Source: Gammaproteobacteria bacterium
GTDB lineage: Bacteria > Pseudomonadota > Gammaproteobacteria > Steroidobacterales > Woeseiaceae
Length of the DNA stretch: 55,593 nt
Assembly (NCBI GenBank): GCA_029864095.1
Contig: JAOTUB010000009.1
Location: 1 to 55,593, forward strand
Direction: 5' to 3'
Made by a program: the position numbers and the translations under genes. Positions 27,989 to 36,171 of this stretch are shown one piece after another; positions within the stretch are counted from its first letter, which is position 1, and every line of letters starts with the position of its first letter. The notes below the pieces were generated by a model. It had not been told where the DNA came from, did not search any database, and saw only the letters and a program-made list of their open reading frames with translations.

Positions 27989-28553
27989 CTCGATACGGAA
28001 GCTGATTATGGCGTGCCTGCTCTGTCTTGGCTTCTGGCAATTCGGTCAGGGCGCGTACATTCCGGCAAAGGCGTGGTTTGCGCAGGAACTCATGCAACGC
28101 GCCTGGGCGCAGACGACGGAGGACGGCGACCAACAGGCGCCGTGGCCATGGGCGGATACCTGGCCCGTCGCCCGGCTTACTGCGAAGTCAGGCGACGTCG
28201 ATCTTATTGTTCTGGCGGGCGGGTCCGGACGTACGCTTGCGTTCGGCCCGGGCCACCTGAGCGCAAGTTCATTACCCGGCGACTCAGGCAACAGCGTCAT
28301 CGCCGGGCACAGGGATACGCATTTCCACTTTCTTCGCGACGTCGAAATCGGAGAGTCGCTGGTTATCGAGCGCATCGGTGGCCGAAAGCACCTGTATAAA
28401 GTAATCGGTATCGACGTAGTGGATTCTCGTCGCGGCAGCCTGCTGCTCGATACCGAAGCGCCCGTTCTGAGTCTGGTTACGTGTTACCCGTTTGATCAGG
28501 CCGTGGCGGGGGGGTCGCTGCGTTACGTCGTTACGGCGAAGAAGTTATTTTGA
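27972..28553 (+). CDS. Class GN sortase
   Basis: 193-aa transpeptidase anchored by an N-terminal membrane helix (about 10-30). The catalytic set is intact: His113 (AGHRDTHFHF), Cys171 (LSLVTCYPF) and Arg184 (GGSLRYVV). The family is the Gram-negative, marine-type sortase that has one dedicated substrate encoded next to it. AAAGG precedes the ATG at 27972, inside the end of the substrate gene, so enzyme and substrate are made together. The 3' end overlaps the convergent NUDIX gene by 23 nt. Confidence 0.94.
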   Translation: MARRASSIRKLIMACLLCLGFWQFGQGAYIPAKAWFAQELMQRAWAQTTEDGDQQAPWPWADTWPVARLTAKSGDVDLIVLAGGSGRTLAFGPGHLSASSLPGDSGNSVIAGHRDTHFHFLRDVEIGESLVIERIGGRKHLYKVIGIDVVDSRRGSLLLDTEAPVLSLVTCYPFDQAVAGGSLRYVVTAKKLF

Positions 28554-29073
28554 TCGCGGCAATACGCAGCAAGGCAGCGACGCTGATCGCATCGGTGATC
28601 TCACCGGCAGCCACCATTGCAACTGCATCCTGCAACGGCAACTTCCGAATCTCGAGGTCTTCCGTTTCTTCAAACTGAGGTTCTCCCGCGGTCAGATCCT
28701 CGGCCAGGTAGACGATGCCGACCTCGTCCGTAATCGAATTGCTTGGGTGCAGCCGCATGATCTCGGTCCACGTAGTTGCACGGAGGCCAGTCTCCTCCAT
28801 GAGTTCGCGCTTCGCCGCCTTCAGTGGTGCTTCGTCGAGCGGTGCGCCGCCCATCGGCAGTTCCCAGGACCAGGCTCCCAGCGTGTACCTCTGTTGGCCG
28901 ACCAACCAGACGTTGCGATCCTGATCCAACGGGATGATCGCTACGGCACGATTCTTGAAGTGCACATAACCGTATTGATTCTCGCCACCGCCCGGGTTGA
29001 CGACATGATCTTCACAAACCTGCATCCAGTCGTTTTCGTAAACAGTGCGGGAACCCAGTTTCTTCCAGCTCAT
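28531..29073 (-). CDS. NUDIX hydrolase, ADP-ribose pyrophosphatase-like
   Basis: 180 aa. A perfect Nudix box GX5EX7REUXEEXGU is present (starting GAPLDEA, ending RELMEETGL). The N-terminal MSWKKLGSRTVYENDWMQV strand and WSWELPMGG preceding the box fit the ADP-sugar pyrophosphatase branch (NudF-like), which hydrolyses ADP-ribose or similar nucleotide sugars. ATG at 29073 overlaps the SRPBCC gene stop as ATGA, so the two are co-translated. Confidence 0.9.
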   Translation of the reverse strand: MSWKKLGSRTVYENDWMQVCEDHVVNPGGGENQYGYVHFKNRAVAIIPLDQDRNVWLVGQQRYTLGAWSWELPMGGAPLDEAPLKAAKRELMEETGLRATTWTEIMRLHPSNSITDEVGIVYLAEDLTAGEPQFEETEDLEIRKLPLQDAVAMVAAGEITDAISVAALLRIAAIKITSSP

Positions 29074-29426
29074 CGAGCACTCCCGGCGGCCTCGGTCTCG
29101 ATCAGGAGCTTGCAGCACTGCAGGTCCTCGTTGGTCCGATGCAAAATTGCCTGGCGCAGAAAGATAGACGACAGTTTTCTCAGACCCGTGAACTCATGTT
29201 TGGCGTAGACAACCACCTGCGTACTGTTTTCGTCGAGCACCTCGAAGTGATAGACAACGATCGCTTTGCTCCGGGCAGATTCGTGAACACCCGCGATAAA
29301 ACCGGGCTTGCCCCACTCGGTTACCGTAAGTGCCGGCTGCCACTGCGACAACGTATCCGGGTTCTCGAATGCGCGCCACACGCTTTCACGATCTGCATCA
29401 ATAATGATTTCAGCTTTCACCTTCAT
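29070..29426 (-). CDS. SRPBCC (START-like) family protein
   Basis: 118 aa from the ATG at 29426 (MKVKAEIIIDADRESVWRAF), which is the usual opening of small polyketide-cyclase/START-like ligand pockets: IDAD-x-VW-x-AFENPDTLSQW. The C-terminus (a long helix, LSSIFLRQAILHRTNEDLQ) closes the helix-grip fold. The ligand is unknown. The long extension upstream covers the divergent MATE gene's start and is not credible. It is coupled to the NUDIX gene by ATGA. Confidence 0.82.
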   Translation of the reverse strand: MKVKAEIIIDADRESVWRAFENPDTLSQWQPALTVTEWGKPGFIAGVHESARSKAIVVYHFEVLDENSTQVVVYAKHEFTGLRKLSSIFLRQAILHRTNEDLQCCKLLIETEAAGSAR

Positions 29427-29501
29427 GTCGAAAACAGGTATCGAAGTTGTGTGTCGATGATAACCTATGCGCCCAATTACATTTGCGATTCCCGAGCATC
29501 G

Positions 29502-30866
29502 ATGCAGACAGAAAGAGCCAGGCTCACCGAAGGACCGGTTGGCCGACACCTCGTTAGCATGACCGCACCGGTGCTGCTTGGTATTGCGACAATGATGGGT
29601 CAGGCCCTGATCGATGCGTGGTTCCTGGGGCGCGTTGGCGATCGTGCGCTTGCCGCACATGCTTTTAGTTTTCCGATACTCATGATCGTCACGAGTGTCG
29701 CGATCGGTCTTGGCGCGGGAACGTCGTCGGTCGTTGCCCGCGCAATCGGTGCCGAAGATCATCGTCGTGCACGGCGCCTGGCGACGGACAGCCTGTTACT
29801 GTCTTTTCTGATAACGGCGATAGTGGCCATGCTCGGTGTCGTGACGATCAAGCCACTGTTCCGTCTCCTGGGTGCTCCCGAGGACATGATTCCGCTTATC
29901 CGCGGGTTCATGATCATTCTTTACTCGGGCGTCCCGTTTGTCGTCGTAGGTATGGTCGGCATGGCCAACATGCGCGCGACCGGTGATACACGACTGCCAA
30001 GCAAACTCATGATCCTGGGCTCGCTGTTGAACGTGGCGCTGGATCCAATACTAATCTTCGGCTTAGGGCCCGTTCCAGCGATGGGGCTGAACGGTGCGGC
30101 TATGGCCGCGTTGATCGCGCGCGGCGCCATCTTCGTCGGCGCTCTGCATCTGCTGCGTGGCAGGATGAACATGGTGAGCTTTAACAAGCCCGACCCCGGT
30201 CAGCTCATGAAATCGTGGAAGGATATCCTGCACGTTGGTTTGCCTGCGGCAGGCACGAATGCGATCGTGCCTATCGGCGCAGCGCTTATCACGGCAATGA
30301 TTGCCCGGTACGGACCGGAGGCGGTTGCCGGATTCGGAGTTGCGAGCCGCATCGAGTCGATGATGCTCGTGATCTATTACGCACTGTCCGCCGTCATCGG
30401 TCCCTTCGTCGGTCAGAATCTGTCCGCTGGCAAGGAGTCACGAATTCTCCAGGCGCTGCGCCTTTGCATGTTGTTTTGCATCGCTAGCGGCTTGTTGATC
30501 GCGGCCGGTCTTGCTGCGCTGGCCGGCTTCCTGCCATCTTTGTTCAGTGATAACGCAGAGGTCGTCGGAGTGGCGAAGCTGTTCATGTGGATTGTGCCGA
30601 TCAGTTACGGGGCGTATGGCCTGGTCATGGCGATGAACGCGTCATTCAACGGGCTCGGCAATCCCATGCCGGCCGTCGGTATCAGCGTGGGGCGCATGCT
30701 CGTCCTGTATGTGCCGCTGGCGTTCCTCGGCATGCATTACTTTGATGCGGCAGGGATATTCGCGGCATATGCGGCCGCAAACATCGCTTCCGGAGTCCTG
30801 GCGTATCAGTGGGCAAAAGCAGCTGCGCACGGGCGCTGCACCAGGCCGTCTGTGGTTATTGAATAG
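29502..30866 (+). CDS. MATE family efflux transporter
   Basis: 454 aa from the ATG at 29502 (MQTERARLTEGPVGRHL); the sequence before it is antisense to the SRPBCC gene. The LTEGPVGRHLVSMTAPVLLG opening and IDAWFLGRVGDRALAA are typical of MepA/DinF-like MATE proteins. Twelve helices are expected, with the second half starting near LMKSWKDILHVGLPAAGTNAIV. Substrate not predictable. An ATG at 29457 is a possible alternative start. Second of three MATE genes here. Confidence 0.92.
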   Translation: MQTERARLTEGPVGRHLVSMTAPVLLGIATMMGQALIDAWFLGRVGDRALAAHAFSFPILMIVTSVAIGLGAGTSSVVARAIGAEDHRRARRLATDSLLLSFLITAIVAMLGVVTIKPLFRLLGAPEDMIPLIRGFMIILYSGVPFVVVGMVGMANMRATGDTRLPSKLMILGSLLNVALDPILIFGLGPVPAMGLNGAAMAALIARGAIFVGALHLLRGRMNMVSFNKPDPGQLMKSWKDILHVGLPAAGTNAIVPIGAALITAMIARYGPEAVAGFGVASRIESMMLVIYYALSAVIGPFVGQNLSAGKESRILQALRLCMLFCIASGLLIAAGLAALAGFLPSLFSDNAEVVGVAKLFMWIVPISYGAYGLVMAMNASFNGLGNPMPAVGISVGRMLVLYVPLAFLGMHYFDAAGIFAAYAAANIASGVLAYQWAKAAAHGRCTRPSVVIE

Positions 30867-30869
30867 GTT

Positions 30870-31127
30870 CTAGGTGGACGGTTTGGAGTCGTGATCTGAT
30901 TCGGCGTCTGCTGCATTTGCCGGGCCGCTTGATCGTATGCGCTTGCGATTCCGCAAACGCAACTCGAATATAACGAGACTCCACAGGCAACAGAAAAACC
31001 CTGCGCCAAAGTAAATCGGCGTCTGCGGGTGATCGATGCCGAGGTACATAACCGTGGACATGAATACCAGCCCGACTAACAGCAGGACGTGCGGCAGGCG
31101 TTCATAAATTGGAGTTGGTAACCACAT
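30870..31127 (-). CDS. Small two-helix membrane protein, unknown function
   Basis: 85 aa from the ATG at 31127 (MWLPTPIYERLPHVLLLVG). Two hydrophobic segments at about 11-30 and 38-56 (LPHVLLLVGLVFMSTVMYLG and YFGAGFFCCLWSLVIFEL), then a basic and polar tail (RLRNRKRIRSS). It converges on the MATE gene with a 3-nt gap. I do not recognise a named family. The start could be 14 codons further upstream. Confidence 0.65.
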   Translation of the reverse strand: MWLPTPIYERLPHVLLLVGLVFMSTVMYLGIDHPQTPIYFGAGFFCCLWSLVIFELRLRNRKRIRSSGPANAADAESDHDSKPST

Positions 31128-31310
31128 TGGTCTTTCGCACAGCTCGGTTGATCGAATCCGGATAACCAAAATTGAGGCACAAGGCGACCGGATGATGGGA
31201 AACGCATCACAAGAACCCCCACCTCTGCCGAACTATCGGCCAAAGTGAGACCTGCTTCACATAATATATAGGGCTTAGTACGAGTTGAAAAGATCCCAGG
31301 GGGTAACGTA

Positions 31311-32057
31311 GTGGCTGAATCCAGGGGCTCCGGGCATTTACGCACCGAGTCGATGCCGGTGATTGACGGATTTCGACAACGCGGTATGGAGATGACGCGA
31401 CTCGAGACTTTCGCCGATGCGGCATTTGCGTTCGCGGTAACGCTGCTCGTCGTCGGCGGCGGCGATACGATTCCTACGACTTTCGAGGAAATGACGCGGG
31501 CCATGAAGCAGGTGCCGGCATTTGCCGCGAGTTTCGCAAACATCATGCTGTTCTGGTATGCGCATCACCGGTGGAGTCGCCGCTTCGGCCTCGAAGGGCC
31601 CGTTTCCGTCTCGCTGACACTGCTGCTGGTCTTCGTTGTGCTGGTCTACGTCTATCCGCTAAAGGCGCTTTACTCGGGCGCGTTAGATTTTTTCTCAGGC
31701 GGTTATCTCGAGTCGTATTTTGCGCTGACTTCAATCGATGATCTGCGCATCATGTTCGTTATCTTCGGCACGGGCTATGCGGCGCTTTCCGGCGTTATCG
31801 TATTGCTCAATCGGCACGCGCTGGCCAGAAGTGATGATCTGATACTCAACGAGTTCGAGCGCTATGAGACCGTGACCGAGGTCCAGCATTGGCTGATCAA
31901 CATGGCTGTGCCGCTCATCTCGATCGGTCTGGCGATTTTGTTGCCGGACGGGCTGGTTGTGGTCGCGGGCATGTTTTATGCGGTTTTTGGTGTGTTTCTG
32001 CCCTGGCATGCGAATAAACGAGAGCGCGCGCGCCAGGGTATCGGACCGGCAGACTGA
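31311..32057 (+). CDS. TMEM175 family (DUF1211) channel-like protein
   Basis: 248 aa with about six membrane segments. The family signature in helix 1, R-x3-FxDxxFAFAxTLL, is seen as RLETFADAAFAFAVTLLVV. Bacterial TMEM175 proteins form K+-permeable tetramers from single-repeat subunits; this size fits one repeat plus extra helices. Start is GTG at 31311 with AGGGGG upstream. The 141-bp gap before it holds an AT-rich ATAATATATA stretch at about 31262-31271 that may be its promoter. Confidence 0.87.
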   Translation: MAESRGSGHLRTESMPVIDGFRQRGMEMTRLETFADAAFAFAVTLLVVGGGDTIPTTFEEMTRAMKQVPAFAASFANIMLFWYAHHRWSRRFGLEGPVSVSLTLLLVFVVLVYVYPLKALYSGALDFFSGGYLESYFALTSIDDLRIMFVIFGTGYAALSGVIVLLNRHALARSDDLILNEFERYETVTEVQHWLINMAVPLISIGLAILLPDGLVVVAGMFYAVFGVFLPWHANKRERARQGIGPAD

Positions 32058-32069
32058 CGCGTCGCGACA

Positions 32070-33389
32070 TCATACAGTTCCCGGCAATACCCGCCGGCGA
32101 TAACCGATATGCATGCCAACCCCGCGACTTGCCATGAAGAGTGTAAATGCGAGCCACAAACCATGATTGCCAAACCCCCGGAGCAGGAACCAGGCCGGCA
32201 AGAAAATGATCAGCGTTGAGAAAAGCATGATGTCGCGCATTTCGCGTGCGCGGGTCGCGCCCACGTAAACACCGTCGTAGAGAAACGACCAGGCCGACAC
32301 GAGCGGCGAGACGATCAGCCACGGCAGAAAGCGCATGGTGGTCTCACGAACATCAGGCAGGTCGGTAAGCAAGCGAATAAGCGGCGGTCCCGCCACCGCG
32401 TAGAACACACAAAACCCGAGAGCAAATATCAGCGACCATTTCAGCGATGCGCTCACAGCCCGCTCGAGCGCCTCACGGCGTTTTTCGCCGACCGCTTTGC
32501 CGACCAGCGCCTCGGCTGCGTGTGCAAAGCCGTCAAGGGCGAACGAAGTGAGCGTCTGCAGATTCATCAGAACGGCATTTGCGGCAAGAACGAGTCCACC
32601 CAGTCGGGCCCCCTGTGCCGTGACGAATGCGAACGTAAACATCAGGGCCATCGTGCGAATGAGCAGATGACCGTTAACCGCGAAAAACGCGGCATACGCG
32701 CGAAAATTCAGGAGCCTGGCAAATGGCCAATGCCCGGAGCGGCGGTGCAGTGCGCGGGTGGTAAAGCTTAAACTGACGAGTAGGCCGGTGTACTCTGCGA
32801 TGACCGAGGCCAGCGCGACGCCGTCGACCTTCATGCCGAGGCCAATAACGAACAGCAGATCGAGCACGATATTCGTAAAGTTGATCGTAAGAAATATCAG
32901 CAGCGGCACACGCGCGTTCTGCAGGCCGAGAAACCAGCCTATCAAGACATAATTCGCCAGCGTTCCTGGCGCGCTCCAGATGCGAATGAAAAAGTACTCG
33001 AGCGCATAGATCTCGACGTCGGGTTCCGGGTGGATCAGCTGCATGGCGAGCTTGCCGATGGGCACCTGGAGTGCGAGCAGCGCGCACCCTATCAGCAATG
33101 CGACGATGATCGCCTGGCCGAGTGATACTCGTAAGCCGTCGTTGTCGTTCGCGCCGAAACGCTGCGCAGCGATACCCGTAGTTCCCATGCGCAGGAAGTT
33201 CATGCCGGTGTAGAGAAAGCCGAAGATCGTGGCGCCTATCGCGACCGCACCGAGGTAGATCGAACTCTCGAGATGGCCGGTCACGCCCGTATCGACCATG
33301 CCGAGAAGTGGCACCGAGACATTGGACAGGATCATCGGCGCGGCGATGCGCCAGACCTGGCGATCTCCAGGCAGGCTGCTGGCGGTCAA
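32070..33389 (-). CDS. MATE family transporter, DinF-like
   Basis: 439 aa. The opening IAAPMILSNVSVPLLGMVDTGVTGHL and the loop FLRMGTTGIAAQRFGAND are typical of DinF. Twelve membrane helices are expected. The only start in reach is TTG at 33389 (TTG-ACC-GCC), 8 nt after the stop of the acyl-CoA dehydrogenase gene, so it is the last gene of that operon. Third MATE gene in the window. Confidence 0.9.
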   Translation of the reverse strand: MTASSLPGDRQVWRIAAPMILSNVSVPLLGMVDTGVTGHLESSIYLGAVAIGATIFGFLYTGMNFLRMGTTGIAAQRFGANDNDGLRVSLGQAIIVALLIGCALLALQVPIGKLAMQLIHPEPDVEIYALEYFFIRIWSAPGTLANYVLIGWFLGLQNARVPLLIFLTINFTNIVLDLLFVIGLGMKVDGVALASVIAEYTGLLVSLSFTTRALHRRSGHWPFARLLNFRAYAAFFAVNGHLLIRTMALMFTFAFVTAQGARLGGLVLAANAVLMNLQTLTSFALDGFAHAAEALVGKAVGEKRREALERAVSASLKWSLIFALGFCVFYAVAGPPLIRLLTDLPDVRETTMRFLPWLIVSPLVSAWSFLYDGVYVGATRAREMRDIMLFSTLIIFLPAWFLLRGFGNHGLWLAFTLFMASRGVGMHIGYRRRVLPGTV

Positions 33390-33396
33390 GCGCCGA

Positions 33397-34566
33397 TCAT
33401 CCGAAGGCGTTGACGCCAGTAAGTTCCTTGCCTACGACGAGCTGATGAATGGTTTCTGTGCCTTCGTAGGTGATCACACTCTCGAGATTCAGCATGTGGC
33501 GAATCGGCACGTACTCGGCGCTGATACCACTGCCGCCGAGAATATCGCGGGCATCCCGGGCGATATCGATTGCTGCGCGGCAGTTGTTCCACTTTGCCAG
33601 CGATACCTGTGTTGAACTCAGTTTGCCCCGATCCTTGAGCCGGCCAAGCTGCAACGACAACAACTGTGCCGTCGTGATGCGTCGCGCCATGTTGGCGAGG
33701 CGAATCTGCATAGCCTGAGTATGCGAGACCGGACGACCAAAGAGAACGCGATCCTCGGTATAACGAAGGACCTCATCGAGACAGGCCTGCGCCGCGCCGA
33801 TAACGCCCCAGGTGATGCCGTACCGCGCCTGTGTCAGGCAGCTCAATGCCCCCTTTAGTCCGGTTACGCCGGGCAAAACGTTGCTCGCAGGCACACGCAC
33901 ATTGTCTAAGAACAGCGCGGCCGTTATCGACGCACGCAGCGAAAACTTGTTCTCGATTTCCTGTGCCGTAAAACCCGGCATGTCCTTCTCGACAATAAAG
34001 CCTCTGACGCCCTCGTCGGTCATCGCCCACACAATCGCCGCATCGGCGATCGTGCCGTTCGTGATCCACATCTTCGAACCATTGATTACCCAGTCATCTC
34101 CGTCTCGTTTGGCGTGCGTCTTCATGTTGCCCGGGTCGGAGCCACCCTGTGGCTCGGTCAGGCCGAAGCAGCCAATCGCCTCGCCCCTGGCCATGGCGGG
34201 CAGCCATCGTTGCTTCTGTTCTTCCGACCCATAGGCATGAATCGGGAACATGACCAGACTGCTCTGCACGGATACGAAACTTCTGAGGCCGCTATCACCG
34301 CGCTCGAGCTGCTGGCAGATCAGGCCGTAGCAGATACTGTTGAGTCCCGCGCAATCATAGCCGTCAATTGAACTGCCCAGCAGACCGAGTTCCGCGACCT
34401 GCGAGATCAACTCGCGCGGAAACTTGTGTTGCTCGAAAGCTTCGCGCATGACCGGAATGGCCTGTTCGTCGACAAATCGTGCAACGGTATCCTGCACCAT
34501 GCGCTCGTCGTCTGTGAGTTCTGAGCAAACGTCAAATAAATCCAGTGGATCGAGTTTCGTGTTCAA
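33397..34566 (-). CDS. Acyl-CoA dehydrogenase, glutaryl-CoA dehydrogenase-like
   Basis: FAD enzyme of 389 aa that oxidises (and in glutaryl-CoA dehydrogenases also decarboxylates) acyl-CoA. Typical motifs: CFGLTEPQGGSDPGNMKT, VINGSKMWITNG, GARYGITWG-like QARYGITWGVIGAAQ, DILGGSGISAEY, and the catalytic Glu in ITYEGTETIHQL. The start is TTG at 34566, overlapping the stop of the Mpo1-like gene (TTGA); the 63-residue upstream extension is out-of-family sequence lying over that gene. Length agrees with glutaryl-CoA dehydrogenases (about 390). Confidence 0.9.
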   Translation of the reverse strand: MNTKLDPLDLFDVCSELTDDERMVQDTVARFVDEQAIPVMREAFEQHKFPRELISQVAELGLLGSSIDGYDCAGLNSICYGLICQQLERGDSGLRSFVSVQSSLVMFPIHAYGSEEQKQRWLPAMARGEAIGCFGLTEPQGGSDPGNMKTHAKRDGDDWVINGSKMWITNGTIADAAIVWAMTDEGVRGFIVEKDMPGFTAQEIENKFSLRASITAALFLDNVRVPASNVLPGVTGLKGALSCLTQARYGITWGVIGAAQACLDEVLRYTEDRVLFGRPVSHTQAMQIRLANMARRITTAQLLSLQLGRLKDRGKLSSTQVSLAKWNNCRAAIDIARDARDILGGSGISAEYVPIRHMLNLESVITYEGTETIHQLVVGKELTGVNAFG

Positions 34567-35030
34567 AACGGAATTCCAATGCGGCGATAAATTACGGACA
34601 ATATCCAGGCCGGGCCGATCATCATGAGCTGCAGGTCCTGGAGCACCGGCAACAGGCTGTTCTTGTTTCGATGCCCGAGCCAAAGGCCGATGATACCGGC
34701 GACGAGCAAACCGATCGATACGCGAAATGGCGAAAATTGGGACTGATCGAGCCACATCTGCACACCGGCAAGGCCAACGATAAACGGCAGCATGCCTATG
34801 GCCAGGGATACCGAGATGATGAAATAGTAAACCGCCGTCGCCATCAGAAACGCCGTTCCCCAGTTGAGCAAGGGAGATATCGTAAAGAACTCGTCAGGTA
34901 TCGGCAGCATCCACAGGATGCCGACTGTTCCAAGCACGACCATGGGCACTGCCGCCCAATAGACTGCAGGATAGCTTAGATCGCTGTGTGTCTCCTCGTA
35001 GCGTTTGAGCCAGCTGTCGGCCTCAGTCAT
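34563..35030 (-). CDS. Mpo1-like (DUF962) membrane protein, altered ligand residues
   Basis: 155 aa from the ATG at 35030 with about four membrane helices. It resembles the YGL010w/Mpo1 family, whose yeast member is an Fe2+ dioxygenase of 2-hydroxy fatty acids: YEETHSDLSYPAVYWAAVP aligns with the family's HxxxxNxxxH...P motif, and WLGHRNKNSLLPVLQDLQLMM with its GH(x)...PAL...L segment. Against that pattern the Asn and second His appear to be Tyr, so metal binding may be impaired. It is translationally coupled to an acyl-CoA dehydrogenase, in line with a fatty-acid role. Confidence 0.75.
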   Translation of the reverse strand: MTEADSWLKRYEETHSDLSYPAVYWAAVPMVVLGTVGILWMLPIPDEFFTISPLLNWGTAFLMATAVYYFIISVSLAIGMLPFIVGLAGVQMWLDQSQFSPFRVSIGLLVAGIIGLWLGHRNKNSLLPVLQDLQLMMIGPAWILSVIYRRIGIPF

Positions 35031-35174
35031 GGCAATTCCCGGGATCGTGAGCGGCCATTCTACATAACAAATGCTGCCGTTAAGTGTCTGTTCAGCCATG
35101 CAGTTGCCAAATACGCGGTGTAGAATTGATGCAAGCGTCCGGCACTTGCCCGTTCGCCATATGGAGAAAGCATT

Positions 35175-35846
35175 ATGAATATCGGAGTATTGCGGCTTGC
35201 CCTAGTGGCCGCCGCTGTTATTGCCAGTGGTTGCCAGACCTTTGACGCCTACACGGGCGAAGAGAAAACCAGCAAGGCAACGCGCGGCGCGCTGATCGGG
35301 GCTGCAGCCGGTGCGGTGGTGGGTCTGGTGTCGGGAGACGATGCCGTCGAGCGGCGCAAGCGGGCGCTGATTGGCGCCGGTGTGGGCGCGCTGGCCGGCG
35401 GCTCTATCGGCTATTACATGGACAAGCAGGAAGCCAAACTTCGCGCCGAGCTTGAGGGCACCGGCGTCAGCGTTACGCGCATCGGTGACAATATTACGCT
35501 CAATATGCCCGGCAACGTTACGTTCGCGACCAACAGCTCGGATCTGAGCCCCGCGTTCTTCGCGGTACTCGACTCGGTTGGCAAGGTATTGAAGGAGTTC
35601 GACCAAACCGTCGTCGAGGTCGCGGGACATACCGACAGCACCGGCACCGAGGAATACAATCAAGCCCTGTCCGAGCGCCGAGCGTCGTCCGTGTCGCAGT
35701 ACCTTAAGTCACGAGGAGTACTGGACCAGCGCCTGATCACCTTGGGCATGGGCGAGCTGCGCCCTGTCGCTGACAACGGGTCGCCAGACGGCCGTCAGGC
35801 CAATCGTCGTGTCGAGATCACGATGGTCCCGGTGACCGCGGGGTAG
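35175..35846 (+). CDS. yiaD: YiaD-like OmpA-family lipoprotein
   Basis: 223 aa. Lipobox at the end of the signal peptide (VIASGC, Cys20), a glycine-zipper region (ALIGAAAGAVVGLVSG and ALIGAGVGALAGGSIGYYMD) and a C-terminal OmpA-like peptidoglycan-binding domain with VAGHTDSTGTEEYNQALSERRA and NRRVEIT. The MDKQEAKLR...GTGVSVTR-IGDNITLNMPGNVTF stretch is nearly that of E. coli YiaD. It links outer membrane to peptidoglycan. GGAGA precedes the ATG. Confidence 0.92.
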   Translation: MNIGVLRLALVAAAVIASGCQTFDAYTGEEKTSKATRGALIGAAAGAVVGLVSGDDAVERRKRALIGAGVGALAGGSIGYYMDKQEAKLRAELEGTGVSVTRIGDNITLNMPGNVTFATNSSDLSPAFFAVLDSVGKVLKEFDQTVVEVAGHTDSTGTEEYNQALSERRASSVSQYLKSRGVLDQRLITLGMGELRPVADNGSPDGRQANRRVEITMVPVTAG

Positions 35847-35853
35847 GCAACAA

Positions 35854-36171
35854 ATCCGAACGCTCTACGCCAAGATCGATACGGAACGCTGGATCGAGGA
35901 TCGCGGTTCCGTCAGGCGCCTGATATCGGATGACAATGACGGTTCCCGGCATCAACGAATTATTGTGCAGCTCGGGAACCGTCAGACACTACTAATTGCA
36001 CACAACATCGATCTGGCGCCACGCGTGCCGGCGGGGCTTGGCGATCGACTGGGGTTTCGCGGTATGTATGAGTGGAACGAACTCGGCGGGCTGGTCCATT
36101 GGACACACCATGACCCACTGGGTGTTGAAGAAGGCGGCTGGATTCGTTACCGGCGGAGAGTCTATTGCTAG
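35854..36171 (+). pseudogene. DUF3465-like frame without a standard start codon
   Basis: The frame is open from 35836 to the TAG at 36169. It reads RRLISDDNDGSRHQRIIVQL, LLIAHNIDLAPRVPAGLGD, GMYEWNELGGLVHWTHHDP and GGWIRYRRRVY, the full conserved core of DUF3465. No ATG, GTG or TTG occurs before the core; the first is a GTG near 35954, which would cut it in half. Family members normally have a signal peptide, absent here. Either an ATC at 35854 (GGGTAGG lies about 6 nt upstream) starts an unusual cytoplasmic form, or the 5' end was lost beside yiaD. The end overlaps the convergent rpoH by 4 nt. Confidence 0.6.

Noticed and set aside
22753..28553. Encapsulin nanocompartment with its ferritin cargo
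   Set aside because: No shell protein of about 270 aa is encoded in or around the locus and the EncFtn has no docking tail.
35175..35846. OmpA-family lipoprotein considered as the missing PdsO of the sortase system
   Set aside because: Its zipper and GTGVSVTR...NVTF sequence match YiaD, and it is 6.6 kb from the sortase locus with unrelated genes between.
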